The notes under the pieces were generated by a model. The model did no database searches. It worked only from the letters and a program-made list of their open reading frames with translations, and was not told the DNA's origin. The position numbers and the translations under genes were made by a program. This document shows, piece by piece, positions 1 through 10,986 of a stretch of DNA of 64,000 bases. The DNA comes from UBA5336 sp038745855. GTDB lineage: Bacteria > Pseudomonadota > Alphaproteobacteria > Caulobacterales > Hyphomonadaceae. The number at the start of each line of letters is the position of its first letter. Position 1 is the first letter of the stretch. The DNA lies in assembly GCA_038745855.1 (NCBI GenBank), contig JBCDLC010000007.1:1-64000 (forward strand), read 5' to 3'.

Positions 1-343
1 CTTTTGCGGCGGCCTTGAGGGCTTCGATGCGGGTACGGTCGAAGGGGGCGCCGCTGGGGAAGATGCGGAGAGACTGCTTGGGTGGGGAGAGCGTGCGCTC
101 TCTGTAGTAGCGGATGTGTGGGTGGTCGTCGTTTGAGAGGGTGGGCTCGATCTCGAGAGCGAGGAGGATCATGACGCGTCTGATCCAGGATTCGAGCATC
201 GCGATGCCGGCTTTCAGACGTGCGGCAGCGGCACGCGTGAGGAAATCGGGCGCGAGATGGAGGTCATCTCGGCCGATCACGCGGGTGTATAGCTGTTCGC
301 CAAAGGGGCGCAGCTCTTCGATGGTGTCGGTGATGTTCGACAT
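1..343 (-). CDS. Hypothetical protein, paralogue of the 37212-37877 gene (3' end off window)
   Basis: The frame opens with ATG at 343 (MSNITDTIEELRPFGEQLYT) and runs off the left edge after about 114 codons. It is nearly identical in its first half to the 221-residue protein encoded at 37212-37877: shared segments include HLAPDFLTRAAAARLKAGIA and LALEIEPTLSNDDHPHIRY. I do not recognise the family. The visible part is mostly helical-looking and charged, with no signal peptide or membrane segment. The strong coding-level conservation between two copies 37 kb apart, with substitutions largely silent or conservative, argues that this strand is the coding one. The start is fixed by the point where similarity between copies turns from coding-like to promoter-like. 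Function unknown. Confidence 0.75.
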   Translation of the reverse strand, partial: MSNITDTIEELRPFGEQLYTRVIGRDDLHLAPDFLTRAAAARLKAGIAMLESWIRRVMILLALEIEPTLSNDDHPHIRYYRERTLSPPKQSLRIFPSGAPFDRTRIEALKAAAK

Positions 344-445
344 TTGAGGAGGAGCGTATCACGGGCGCAAGCCGGTCGGATAAGCGCCGGGTTTTCCCAA
401 CGATTACAGAGTGCGGGGCGTGGATAGGGAAGAAGTTATCCTACA
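1..445 (-). repeat. Inverted duplicate, copy A (partner at 37110-37555)
   Basis: Read on the minus strand, this segment matches 37110-37555 read on the plus strand. The match covers about 100 bases upstream of the start codon (by hand count about 85 percent identical) and the first ~115 codons of the gene. Identity is highest in the first 80 codons and falls towards the window edge. Both copies begin with the same block, TGTAGGATAACTTCT, followed by CCTATCCACGCCCCGC. The two copies are therefore a gene plus its promoter in inverted orientation. How far copy A runs beyond the window cannot be seen. Confidence 0.9.
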
Positions 446-671
446 GCTGTCGGTGTCGTGCGGGGGAGCGCGGCGCGATGGGAGACCGCTGGTGCATATC
501 GCTTCGCTTCATGCACCCTAAGGGCTGGGAAAGGCCCTGAGCCCTCAGCCGGATCCATCGCGTCGCGAAGGGCGGAGCCCGGAGCACAGCGGGGGATCAA
601 AGTGTAAAGAGAGCGAAGCGACCACGGCGGGGGATCCGAGCATGATATGGGATCCAGGTAAAATGCCCGCC
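446..671. other. Gene-free intergenic stretch with GC-rich dyads
   Basis: No convincing gene lies between the duplicated promoter and the isoaspartyl peptidase stop codon. The stretch carries a dyad (GGTGCAT near 491 pairing with ATGCACC near 511) and several GATCC/GGATC and GCGAAGCG/CGCTTCGC words. The pattern resembles interspersed palindromic elements of alphaproteobacterial intergenic regions. I cannot tell from one window whether it recurs in the genome. Confidence 0.3.
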
Positions 672-1748
672 CTAGTCTTCGGTGCTTGTGGCGTAGATTG
701 CGATGTCCAGTGTGCCCGGATCCATGACGCCGCGGTACATGCCAGGGGTGTTGAAAACGAAGGATACCGCCCCTGATCCGTCCATGACGATGACCCCACC
801 ATCGCCGCCGAGACCTGCCACCTGGTCGAGTGCATCGCCGGCGGCCGCCTCGCCGTCCTCGTTCAAGTAGTCCATGCGGGCACAAATCGTCTTGGCCACG
901 GCAACCCGGATGAAGTACTCGCCGTGCCCGGTGGCCGAGACGGCGCAGAGGTCGTCCTGGGCGTAGGTGGCGGCGCCGATCAGCGGGCTGTCGCCGACGC
1001 GGCCGGGGACTTTCGCGGTCATTCCGCCCGTCGACGTGGCCGCAGCGAGGTGCCCGTCCTGGTCGATCGCGACGGCACCGACGGTTCCTGATGTGTCCGC
1101 CGATGTTGGGGCGCGGGATTTCAACACCCGGTCCAGCGCCTGCCGGCGCCGGTCCGTGGAGAAATGGCTGTTCGGCACCATTTCGAGGCCGTTGAGCACG
1201 GCGAACCGGTCTGCCCCGCCGCCGGCAAACATCACGTGGGGGCTGGCATCCATCACCTGCCGGGCCGCCAGGATCGGGTTCTTCACGCCCTTCACACCGG
1301 CGACGGATCCTGCGTTCCGGTCCTTTCCGGACATGATCGAGGCATCGAGTTCATGGCCACCCGTTTCGGTGAAGACGGCGCCGACGCCGGCGTTGAAAAG
1401 CTCTGAATTTTCCATCTGTACCACGGCCGCCTGAACGGCATCGACCGACGATCCGCCCCGCCGAAGGACTTCAGCGCCTGCGGCGAGGGCCTCTGTCAGG
1501 GCCGCTTCATAGGCCGCTTCCTGTTCGCCGGTGATCTGGTCTGGGGTGATCACGCCTGCTCCGCCATGGATGGCGATGCGCCAATCGGGTTGCGGGTCAA
1601 TTTGCTGAACAGGGGCTTCGGCCCCGGAAATTTGTGGCGCGCGCTCTGGCAATGCGGAGCAACTCGCCAGGATGGTGGCGACGAGCACGCCGGTGATCGG
1701 GCCGAGGCCCCATGATTGAAGGCGGGCCGGTCGGGAATTCGCCCTCAT
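672..1748 (-). CDS. Isoaspartyl peptidase / L-asparaginase, lipoprotein form
   Basis: This is an N-terminal-nucleophile hydrolase of the plant-type asparaginase (IaaA/EcAIII) family, which removes isoaspartyl residues from peptides and can hydrolyse asparagine. The 358-residue protein starts with a hydrophobic segment ending in a lipobox (ILASC, Cys30), so it is probably a periplasmic lipoprotein. The catalytic domain begins at IAIHGGAG (about residue 58). Autocleavage is expected before Thr222 in the block DTSGTVGAVAIDQDG, which generates the alpha and beta subunits. Substrate-pocket motifs such as STGGMTAKVPGRVGDSPLIG follow directly. The start codon overlaps the stop of the small upstream gene (ATGA), so the two are likely cotranscribed. 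Family assignment is firm; export by lipidation is inferred from the signal. Confidence 0.92.
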   Translation of the reverse strand: MRANSRPARLQSWGLGPITGVLVATILASCSALPERAPQISGAEAPVQQIDPQPDWRIAIHGGAGVITPDQITGEQEAAYEAALTEALAAGAEVLRRGGSSVDAVQAAVVQMENSELFNAGVGAVFTETGGHELDASIMSGKDRNAGSVAGVKGVKNPILAARQVMDASPHVMFAGGGADRFAVLNGLEMVPNSHFSTDRRRQALDRVLKSRAPTSADTSGTVGAVAIDQDGHLAAATSTGGMTAKVPGRVGDSPLIGAATYAQDDLCAVSATGHGEYFIRVAVAKTICARMDYLNEDGEAAAGDALDQVAGLGGDGGVIVMDGSGAVSFVFNTPGMYRGVMDPGTLDIAIYATSTED

Positions 1749-1930
1749 GTCTCATCCCCGCCCTGGCGCGGACGGGCCGGATCTGCCGTGGACCGCGACT
1801 TGGGTTCGGACCCGGACGAACGTATCCCGCGCACGATGGCGATCACGAGGCTGACGAGGAGGACGGCCATCGCGATCACCGCGCCATACCACATGAAGGA
1901 ATCGAGGAAATCAGACACGGCAAACCCCAT
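1745..1930 (-). CDS. Small single-pass membrane protein
   Basis: This 61-residue frame has one clear transmembrane segment (residues about 14-35, WYGAVIAMAVLLVSLVIAIV) followed by a basic, polar tail. It overlaps the start of the isoaspartyl peptidase gene by four bases and lies 54 bases downstream of valS. No Shine-Dalgarno sequence is obvious before the ATG at 1930. The membrane segment and the tight coupling are the only support. The family is not recognised and function is unknown. Confidence 0.5.
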   Translation of the reverse strand: MGFAVSDFLDSFMWYGAVIAMAVLLVSLVIAIVRGIRSSGSEPKSRSTADPARPRQGGDET

Positions 1931-1984
1931 CAGCGATCACGCAAGTTTACGGACACTCGCCCAGACTGTCACGCCGTACCGGTC

Positions 1985-4873
<2,889 letters not shown>

Positions 4874-4890
4874 GGCGGGGGGATAGCCAT

Positions 4891-4925
4891 AAAAAAGAGA
4901 GCGCGCCACCCTGGGCGCGCTCTTT
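4891..4925 (-). terminator. Rho-independent terminator after popZ
   Basis: On the minus strand a perfect 10-bp stem (AGAGCGCGCC at 4914-4923 with GGCGCGCTCT at 4898-4907) is followed by a run of T (4891-4896). It sits 24 bases past the popZ stop codon and just before the valS start. It separates the two transcription units and rules out a longer valS start. Confidence 0.85.
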
Positions 4926-4948
4926 CATTCTGGGTGAGTGGAAGCGGT

Positions 4949-5755
4949 CTAGCGCGCCAAACGGGCGATCCTCTGAACCTCTGCTTCGACCTTCTCTTCC
5001 ACGATTTGCGGAAGGTTCTGGTCGAGCCACTCCTTGAGCATCGGTTTGAGCAGCTCGCGAACAATACCCTCGAGCGTGTTCTCGCTGCCCATGTCCATTT
5101 TGGCGACGAGACGGGCAAGGGCACCCGCGGCTGCGTCTGCGGTTTTTTCTTCGGTCAGCGAAATCGATTGGATGGACTGCGCCATGGGGTTCACCTCGGT
5201 TTCATCGGTCGGTGGAAGGGGATCATTGAGCGGTGCGTCTGGTACGTCCGCGGCGAGATTGGGATCAGGCGCCGGTTGAGAGGCAGTTGCCGCATCCAGC
5301 TGAGCCTGGGAGACGGCTTCGGTCAGCGGTGGTGGTGGAAGAAACTCTTCTTCCTGCGCGATACCGTCATCTTCAGCCATCACGGCTTCTTCAAACGGAG
5401 CGTTGTCGAAGGGTTCGGCCTCGAAGACGGCCTCTTCTTCCAAAGCGGCCTCGGCCATGGCCGTCTCCACGGCATCATCCACCACCGCTTCACTGGCTTG
5501 CGCGCTCACGTCGGCCACGAGTTCCTCGAAACTCAAACCGCCGGAGCCTTCGCCGCTGTTATCGTCTGCGTTTTCAGCAAGCTCTGACTCTTCGGCAGCG
5601 AAGATGTCGTCGGTGACGGCAATCTCATTGGGGTCCAGACGAACAGGAGCATTCTGTGCCTTTGCGGGCTGGGGCGCATCATCCTCAGAAATGATCTTGC
5701 GGATCGACGCGAGGATTTCCTCCATCGTCGGCTCTTTGGATGCTTCTTGGGCCAT
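4949..5755 (-). CDS. popZ: Polar organising protein PopZ (DUF2497 family)
   Basis: PopZ forms a polymeric hub at the cell pole that anchors the ParB-origin complex and recruits cell-cycle regulators in Caulobacterales. The 268-residue protein shows the family layout. An N-terminal helix, EPTMEEILASIRKIISEDD (residues 8-26), is nearly identical to Caulobacter PopZ. A long acidic, proline-containing disordered linker (about 27-205) follows. The C-terminal oligomerisation helices include LEGIVRELLKPMLKEWLDQN and LPQIVEEKVEAEVQRI. The linker is rich in Asp and Glu, as expected for the condensate-forming region, and is longer than the Caulobacter one. The flanking genes (tolC upstream, valS downstream) also match the Caulobacter neighbourhood as I remember it. 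Confidence is high. Confidence 0.95.
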   Translation of the reverse strand: MAQEASKEPTMEEILASIRKIISEDDAPQPAKAQNAPVRLDPNEIAVTDDIFAAEESELAENADDNSGEGSGGLSFEELVADVSAQASEAVVDDAVETAMAEAALEEEAVFEAEPFDNAPFEEAVMAEDDGIAQEEEFLPPPPLTEAVSQAQLDAATASQPAPDPNLAADVPDAPLNDPLPPTDETEVNPMAQSIQSISLTEEKTADAAAGALARLVAKMDMGSENTLEGIVRELLKPMLKEWLDQNLPQIVEEKVEAEVQRIARLAR

Positions 5756-5929
5756 GTCGCACCTTCCTGCGGTTCAGGCGATTCACACCATCGCCGGGTC
5801 ATCACACTCCGGCGCGATAACAATCTCTTCATTTTGCCATCAAGGGATTCACGCACACTGAGAAGGGGAATTCCTGTTCAATTCCATCTCGCGCCTGGCA
5901 ATAGCGCCGCTCGCCCTGAAAAAAGGGGT

Positions 5930-7253
5930 TTAGCCTCTGCCAGCGATGCTGACCGCCTCCGGGGTCAAACGACCCATGATCTGAAGCAGGCGAGCGGCGG
6001 CGACATAGGTGTCACGCTCTGCAGACACCAGCGACAGCCGGGCGTTCAGGAGGTCCTGCTCGGCGTCAAGCAGATCCTGGGTTGTCCGGGTGCCGACGGA
6101 CAACTCATCTCGCGCGCCGGCAAAGGCAACCTCGGCCGCCTCGACCTGTCGTTCGGAGGCTGTCACGGCCTGCTGCGACGAGAGGAAGGAGAACCAGGCG
6201 GCAGCGGTCTGGGCACGGACCTGGCGTTCAATGGCCTGGGTCTGGAGTTTCGCCTGTTCCCGGCGCAGCTTGGCCGCGCGGATCTGGCTGCGCACCAGTC
6301 CACCCCTGCCAAAGGGGAATACGGGCCCGGGCCACGGCGGAGAGATTGGTGTCCCGCTCCGGCTTCAGGTCTTCCTGGTAGACTTCCTGCCCATTCGCGG
6401 ACCCGACGATATCGACTTGCAGTCCGCCATTTCCCCTGGCGACCTTCACCTGCTCTGCGGCGGCGCGCTCATTGGCCTTTGCCGCGAGCAGCGACGGATT
6501 GCTCGTGAAGACAATCTCGTTCACCGCCTCAAGGGACGCCGGAATGCTCAACGCGCCGGGCGTCACGAGATCTTCGGGACGTTGGCCGACGAGAAATGCA
6601 TAGGTCGCGCGGCTGCTTTCGAGTTGGGCCTGGGCCGCGGCTTCATTGGCGCGCGCGCCTTCGAGACGTGCCTCGGACAATTTCACATCGGTTCGGGTCA
6701 CGACGCCGACGGCAAACCTGTCCTGCGCCGCGCGCAACTGTTCTGCCAGGACGTCGACATTGTTTTTCCGGATACTGACCGCTTCGGTATCGCGGATCAC
6801 GTCCATATACGCGGCGACCACATCGAAGAAGATCGATTGGCGAAGCTCGTCAAACGTGAAGTCCGCCGCTTCGATCCCGGCCTTGGCGGACCGGATACCA
6901 GCGGGGACGCGGCCATTGGTGAAGATCGGGCGAGCGGCCTCGATCGCAGCCGTTGCGATACCCGTTTCGGCATTGAATCCAGCGCCGACAGCACCCTGGA
7001 ATTGGGGCGGGATCTGTCTGTTGGAGTCCGTCGCTTGGCCCCCGGCTGTCGCTGTAATGTTGATCGTGGTGCGTCCGGCGGCGCGAGCCTGGGCGAGGTT
7101 TTCGTCGGCGATATCGGCATCGGCACGACCAGAATCGAGCTGTGGATTGGTTGCTTCGGTCAGCACCAGGGCGTCGGAAAGGGTCTCGGCTTCGGCGGCC
7201 ATGGGCACCATTCCGAACAAACATGCCGTCATCAAGCCAGATCTGAAACTCAT
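5930..7253 (-). pseudogene. tolC: TolC-type outer-membrane efflux protein, interrupted by a +1 frameshift
   Basis: The product would be an outer-membrane channel for type I secretion or RND efflux. Translation from ATG 7253 gives a signal peptide (MSFRSGLMTACLFGMVPMAA, cleaved near AEA) and the first OEP repeat, up to SAVARARIPLWQG. The family then expects QGGLVRSQI, but the frame moves into a dead end. The correct continuation (GLVRSQIRAAKLRREQ ... LLQIMGRLTPEA) lies one frame over. Removing one G from the GGGG run at 6303-6306 restores a 440-residue protein of normal length with both OEP repeats. It may be a real mutation or a sequencing error. It follows the Pcm-like gene by about 145 bases. 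Confidence 0.9.
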
Positions 7254-7397
7254 CCCAACGCTCTCCGTACTCACCCCAGACCCACCCCCTATAGAGGGCG
7301 AATGGCGAAAACTGAACCGGGTATTTGCTGCCGTCCACAACTGCGCATCGGCGACCCCGCTGGGAGAAGCGCCAATCTGGCGATCATGTGCGACGCT

Positions 7398-8051
7398 TCA
7401 GAATACGAACGTTTCCGGTGCATCGAAGGCCGACAGCTTTGGCGGCCTTGCGTCGAAGGTATCCCGGTAGGATACCGTGTCGCCCGCGCGCGTGTAGATC
7501 CTGGCACGGCCGAGCGCGTCGTCCAGCGCAACCACAACCGCCATGCGTCCGCCATCGGCCAACTGATCGGTCAGCGCCTTGGGCACGGTTTCGACCATGC
7601 CGCAGATGACGATGAGATCGAAAGGTCCCTGGTCTGGCAGGCCCTCGGTGATCGGCGCTTCGACGGCCACGACACTATCAATGGCAAGATCAGCCATCCG
7701 ACCGGCCAGCGTCTCAACCGTGTCCGCATCGTCATCGATGGCGATCACGGTGTCGCAGAGATGGCTGAGCAGCGCGGTCTCGTAGCCAGCCCCTGCTGCG
7801 ATCACGAGGCAGACATCCGACGGCCCTGGGTCGAGCGTCGCGATCAATTTCGCAGCGTCGCGCGGGATCCAGAGTGCACGGTCGTCGCCAGTCGCGATTT
7901 CCATCTCCGAATATGCGACTGGTTGCTTGGACCGGGGCACGAACGCTTCGCGGGGAACGGACAGGAAAGCCCTCACGATACGGGGATCCGTCACGTCGTT
8001 GGGGCGGATTTGTGTGTCCACCATGGTTCTGCGCGCCGAGACGTAATCCAT
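7398..8051 (-). CDS. Protein-L-isoaspartate O-methyltransferase family protein
   Basis: This 217-residue SAM-dependent methyltransferase belongs to the Pcm family, which repairs isoaspartyl residues in proteins. The N-terminal block MVDTQIRPNDVTDPRIVRAF and the following VPREAFVP are typical of the alphaproteobacterial branch that sits next to tolC. The SAM-binding region is degenerate: the usual GTGSGY is AAGAGYETALLSHL, with IDDD at the end of the second strand. I start at ATG 8051 because GGAGG lies five bases upstream. A longer frame adds only poorly coding residues. The catalytic Ser/Thr loop of E. coli Pcm is not clearly present, so the substrate of this divergent form is uncertain. Confidence 0.85.
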   Translation of the reverse strand: MDYVSARRTMVDTQIRPNDVTDPRIVRAFLSVPREAFVPRSKQPVAYSEMEIATGDDRALWIPRDAAKLIATLDPGPSDVCLVIAAGAGYETALLSHLCDTVIAIDDDADTVETLAGRMADLAIDSVVAVEAPITEGLPDQGPFDLIVICGMVETVPKALTDQLADGGRMAVVVALDDALGRARIYTRAGDTVSYRDTFDARPPKLSAFDAPETFVF

Positions 8052-8337
8052 GGTACCTCCGAAATCATATCTCTCGCCGCTCTTTGGCGGCGTCGAATGG
8101 CCCCGATATCGTCGTGGTCTCCTGCCGGCAAGCGTCGCCACCGACGCAGGGGCGATGGCAGAGAACGAAACTGATTCGATTTTGTTCGAACGGGATCACT
8201 GCGCTTGCCGACAAACCATGAACCCGATACATAGCTGCTCCCGGGCGCGATCACCACCGAGCCTGGAACAGGAAGGGCGGGTATCGTCTGCCGGAGCGCA
8301 GCCGAAAATCCAAGAATTCCCAAATATTACAAAGTTT

Positions 8338-8411
8338 GGCCCTGTGGCGGAGTGGTGACGCAGCGGATTGCAAATCCGTGTACGCCGGTTCGATTCCGGC
8401 CGGGGCCTCCA
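8338..8411 (+). tRNA. tRNA-Cys (GCA)
   Basis: A complete cloverleaf of 74 bases with an encoded CCA end. The acceptor stem is GGCCCTG/CGGGGCC. The anticodon stem is GCGGA/TCCGT with loop TTGCAAA (anticodon GCA). The T arm is GCCGG-TTCGATT-CCGGC. It is divergent from the Pcm-like gene; the 286 bases between them hold no evident gene. Confidence 0.96.
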
Positions 8412-8462
8412 TGGAAGACGCGCAGAGACGGTTTCCTTTAGTTCACAGGAATGGCCCGCGCA

Positions 8463-8484
8463 TTAACGCTTAACGTCCCATTAA
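8463..8484. promoter_or_regulatory. CtrA-type binding site
   Basis: TTAA at 8470-8473 and 8481-8484 are separated by exactly seven bases, which is the full CtrA consensus TTAA-N7-TTAA. A further TTAA half-site lies at 8463. In Caulobacter-type alphaproteobacteria such sites overlap the -35 region of cell-cycle promoters. The box lies about 60 bases upstream of a strong terminator and of no recognisable protein gene, so it may drive a short RNA. Confidence 0.6.
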
Positions 8485-8545
8485 CCCTCATGAGCGATAG
8501 AGATAACGTCTTCTTTTGGAGACACCCACCATCACCCAACGCCTC

Positions 8546-8578
8546 GGCGGACGCTTCCAAGCGTCCGCCAATTTTTTT
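8546..8578 (+). terminator. Strong Rho-independent terminator
   Basis: A 9-bp stem, GGCGGACGC (8546-8554) with GCGTCCGCC (8561-8569), has loop TTCCAA and is followed by AATTTTTTT. It is 135 bases after tRNA-Cys and 70 bases before tRNA-Asn. It could end the tRNA-Cys transcript or a separate short transcript starting near the CtrA box. Confidence 0.9.
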
Positions 8579-8648
8579 GAGGTGACAGCGGACCAGTACT
8601 TTGACACAGAGTGCGAAGTTGATAGAAGCCCGCTTACTCAAGTGGTGA

Positions 8649-8724
8649 TCCGCGATAGCTCAGTTGGTAGAGCAGGCGACTGTTAATCGCCCGGTCGTAG
8701 GTTCGAGTCCTACTCGCGGAGCCA
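8649..8724 (+). tRNA. tRNA-Asn (GTT)
   Basis: A complete 76-base cloverleaf with encoded CCA. The acceptor stem is TCCGCGA/TCGCGGA and the D arm contains AGCTCAGTTGGTAGAGC. The anticodon stem is GGCGA/TCGCC with loop CTGTTAA (anticodon GTT). The T arm is GTAGG-TTCGAGT-CCTAC. Confidence 0.97.
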
Positions 8725-8832
8725 GTCCTTCGATTTGATCTCGCAGTCGTCCGGCGGCCGTCATTGGTAAGGCCCCGTGGCAGATCCTCTATTGTACGGT
8801 ATGTCAGGACAACACGGCGAACGGAGGCATCC

Positions 8833-9696
8833 ATGACCGCATCGCTCTCATTGTCGGGCTACCCTCTATCCATCGGTTACGGGCACCCATTGGTCGTGAT
8901 GGCCGGGCTCAATGTTCTGGAGTCGAGAGACCTTGCGCTGCAGGTTGCCGATCATCTGAAAACGGTCTGCGCGCGACTGGCATTGCCTTTCGTCTTCAAG
9001 GCCAGTTTCGACAAAGCAAACCGGTCCTCCATCACATCCTATCGGGGGCCCGGCCTCGACGCGGGATTGGATATGCTGGCGGCGGTCAAGGCTGCGTTCG
9101 ATGTGCCGCTCATCACCGACTACCACACGGCCGAGCAGGCCGTACCAGTGGCTGAGGTCTGTGACATCATCCAGGTTCCAGCCTTCCTGTGCCGGCAGAC
9201 CGATCTTGTCGTTGCTGGCGCGCGCGCTGTGCGCGATCGGGGGGGCTGGCTGCATGTCAAGAAAGCACAATTCCTGGCGCCCTGGGACTGCAGGAATATC
9301 GTCTCCAAGGTCGGCGAAGTGGTGGGGGAGGACAGCGTGAATCCCACCATTCTCTGCGAACGCGGCACGAGTTTCGGTTACAACAACCTGACAGTGGACA
9401 TGCTTGGGATCCCTGCAATGAAGGCGCTGGGGGTGCCGGTGACCATCGATGCGACGCACGCTGTCCAACTGCCTGGTGCAGACCCGCGAACGGCAGGCGG
9501 ATCCACGGGAGGACGGCGTGAGGGCGTTTCCGTGATCGCCAAGGCTGCCGTCGCAGCAGGCGCAGATGGTGTTTTCCTCGAATTCCACCCCGACCCCGAT
9601 GCGGCGCTTTGCGATGGGCCGAGCTGTTTGGCGCTGGAAGCTGCAGAACCGCTATTGGCGACGCTCAAGCGCCTGCATGAGGTGGTAAACGGCTAG
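8833..9696 (+). CDS. kdsA: 3-deoxy-8-phosphooctulonate (KDO-8-P) synthase
   Basis: KdsA condenses phosphoenolpyruvate with arabinose-5-phosphate to make KDO-8-phosphate for the lipopolysaccharide core. The 287-residue protein carries the family motifs NVLESRDLA, FKASFDKANRSS, RGPGLDAGL, LARQTDL-like LCRQTDLV, ERGTSFGYNNLTVDMLG and FLEFHPDPDAALCDGPS. In metal-dependent members a Cys replaces the Asn of GLNVLES. Asn is present here, so this is the metal-independent (E. coli-like) class. I start at ATG 8833 because GGAGG lies five bases upstream; 23 more upstream codons are open but look non-coding. It stands alone, 108 bases after tRNA-Asn, without other LPS genes nearby. Confidence 0.95.
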   Translation: MTASLSLSGYPLSIGYGHPLVVMAGLNVLESRDLALQVADHLKTVCARLALPFVFKASFDKANRSSITSYRGPGLDAGLDMLAAVKAAFDVPLITDYHTAEQAVPVAEVCDIIQVPAFLCRQTDLVVAGARAVRDRGGWLHVKKAQFLAPWDCRNIVSKVGEVVGEDSVNPTILCERGTSFGYNNLTVDMLGIPAMKALGVPVTIDATHAVQLPGADPRTAGGSTGGRREGVSVIAKAAVAAGADGVFLEFHPDPDAALCDGPSCLALEAAEPLLATLKRLHEVVNG

Positions 9697-9741
9697 CGCC
9701 GGACGCTTCAGTGGAACCCGGTCGATGGGCGGTGTTTTGCC

Positions 9742-10986
9742 CTACGTTTCCAAGCCGACCAAGGCCTTGGAGAAGGCATCAGCGCTGAATGGCTGCAGGT
9801 CTTCGGGTTTCTCCCCCACGCCGACAAAATGGATTGGCAGGTCGTGCTTATCGGCAATCGCGACCAGCACGCCGCCCTTTGCCGTACCGTCGAGCTTGGT
9901 CATGACAAGCCCTGTGACCCCGGCCGTATGGCGAAACGCTTCAACCTGGCTGAGGGCGTTCTGGCCCACCGTTGCATCGAGAACGAGGATAACATCGTGG
10001 GGCGCATCGGGATCCAGTTTCTGGGTCACGCGCACGATTTTGGCGAGTTCTGACATCAGCTCCGCCTTGTTTTGTAACCGACCAGCTGTGTCGACCAGAA
10101 CCAGGTCGAGCCCGTCGGCCTTGGCCCGCTCGATCGCTTCGAAAACGAGCCCTGCTGCATCGGCACCGGTTGGCTTGGACATGACGGGAATTCCGGCGCG
10201 TTCGCCCCAGACCGTGAGTTGCTCGATGGCCGCTGCGCGAAACGTGTCGCCAGCCACAAGCAATGCCCGTGCACCCTGGGCTTGAAGCCTGGATGCGATC
10301 TTGCCGATGGTGGTGGTCTTGCCCGATCCGTTCACACCTACGAACAGGACGATCCGCGGGCTTGGCCCATCGGAAAAGTCGACAAACTGCTCCCTCGGCC
10401 GGAGAACGCCTGCAATCTCATCTGCAAGGGCGATTTTGATCTCTTCGTCGGTGACTTCCTTGTCGAAGCGGTCTCGCGCGAGGCCTGCGGTCACGCGAGC
10501 GGCGACACCCGTGCCGAGGTCTGAGGCAATGAGCAGATCTTCCAACTCTTCAAGCGTATCGTCATCGAGCTTTCGCTTCGTGAAAACGCCCGTAATCCCG
10601 TCTGCGAGCTTCGAGGATGAGCGCGAGAGGCCTTGGGTCAGCCTGCTGAAGAAGCCGGGTTTTTTTGTTTCGTCGGTTGGGTCGGGTTGGACGTCTTCGC
10701 CCGAAATTGGGCGACTGCTTGGATTTGGACTTGGGTCCTCATCCGCGTCGATGACTGTTTCACCGATGGGGTCGGAGGAAGAGGCCTCCTCATCCGTAGT
10801 CTCGATCTGGAGCTCTGCCGTCCCTGGCGCTTCGGGAGGCGCCTCAGGTGCAACCGGGGGCGGTGCGGCGGCGATGTCGGGTGGGTCCTTCGTGTCGACG
10901 TCGGAGAAGGTGCCCTGCGCCTCCAGCGCGGTCCCCTCCTCCAACATCTCTTTCTTTTTCTTCTTCTTTCCGAACCAGAGGATCAT
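9742..10986 (-). CDS. ftsY: Signal recognition particle receptor FtsY
   Basis: FtsY is the membrane-associated GTPase that docks SRP-ribosome complexes at the translocon. The 414-residue protein has a Lys-rich start (FGKKKKKKEM) and an acidic, proline-rich A domain up to about residue 108. The NG domain carries the P loop GVNGSGKTTTIGKIA (about 217-231), the DTAGRLQNKAELMSEL switch, TKLDGTAKGG and the closing GVGEKPEDLQPF. The ATG overlaps the stop of mtaB by four bases, so the two are translationally coupled, an arrangement common in alphaproteobacteria. Full length and intact. Confidence 0.97.
   Translation of the reverse strand: MILWFGKKKKKKEMLEEGTALEAQGTFSDVDTKDPPDIAAAPPPVAPEAPPEAPGTAELQIETTDEEASSSDPIGETVIDADEDPSPNPSSRPISGEDVQPDPTDETKKPGFFSRLTQGLSRSSSKLADGITGVFTKRKLDDDTLEELEDLLIASDLGTGVAARVTAGLARDRFDKEVTDEEIKIALADEIAGVLRPREQFVDFSDGPSPRIVLFVGVNGSGKTTTIGKIASRLQAQGARALLVAGDTFRAAAIEQLTVWGERAGIPVMSKPTGADAAGLVFEAIERAKADGLDLVLVDTAGRLQNKAELMSELAKIVRVTQKLDPDAPHDVILVLDATVGQNALSQVEAFRHTAGVTGLVMTKLDGTAKGGVLVAIADKHDLPIHFVGVGEKPEDLQPFSADAFSKALVGLET

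Noticed and set aside
114..347. Plus-strand frame at the left edge
   Set aside because: It is the antisense of the duplicated gene. The minus-strand reading is conserved at the protein level in the second copy.
6009..8174. Long plus-strand open frame opposite tolC and the Pcm-like gene
   Set aside because: It is antisense to two recognisable genes, and its translation has no family motif and a composition typical of shadow frames.
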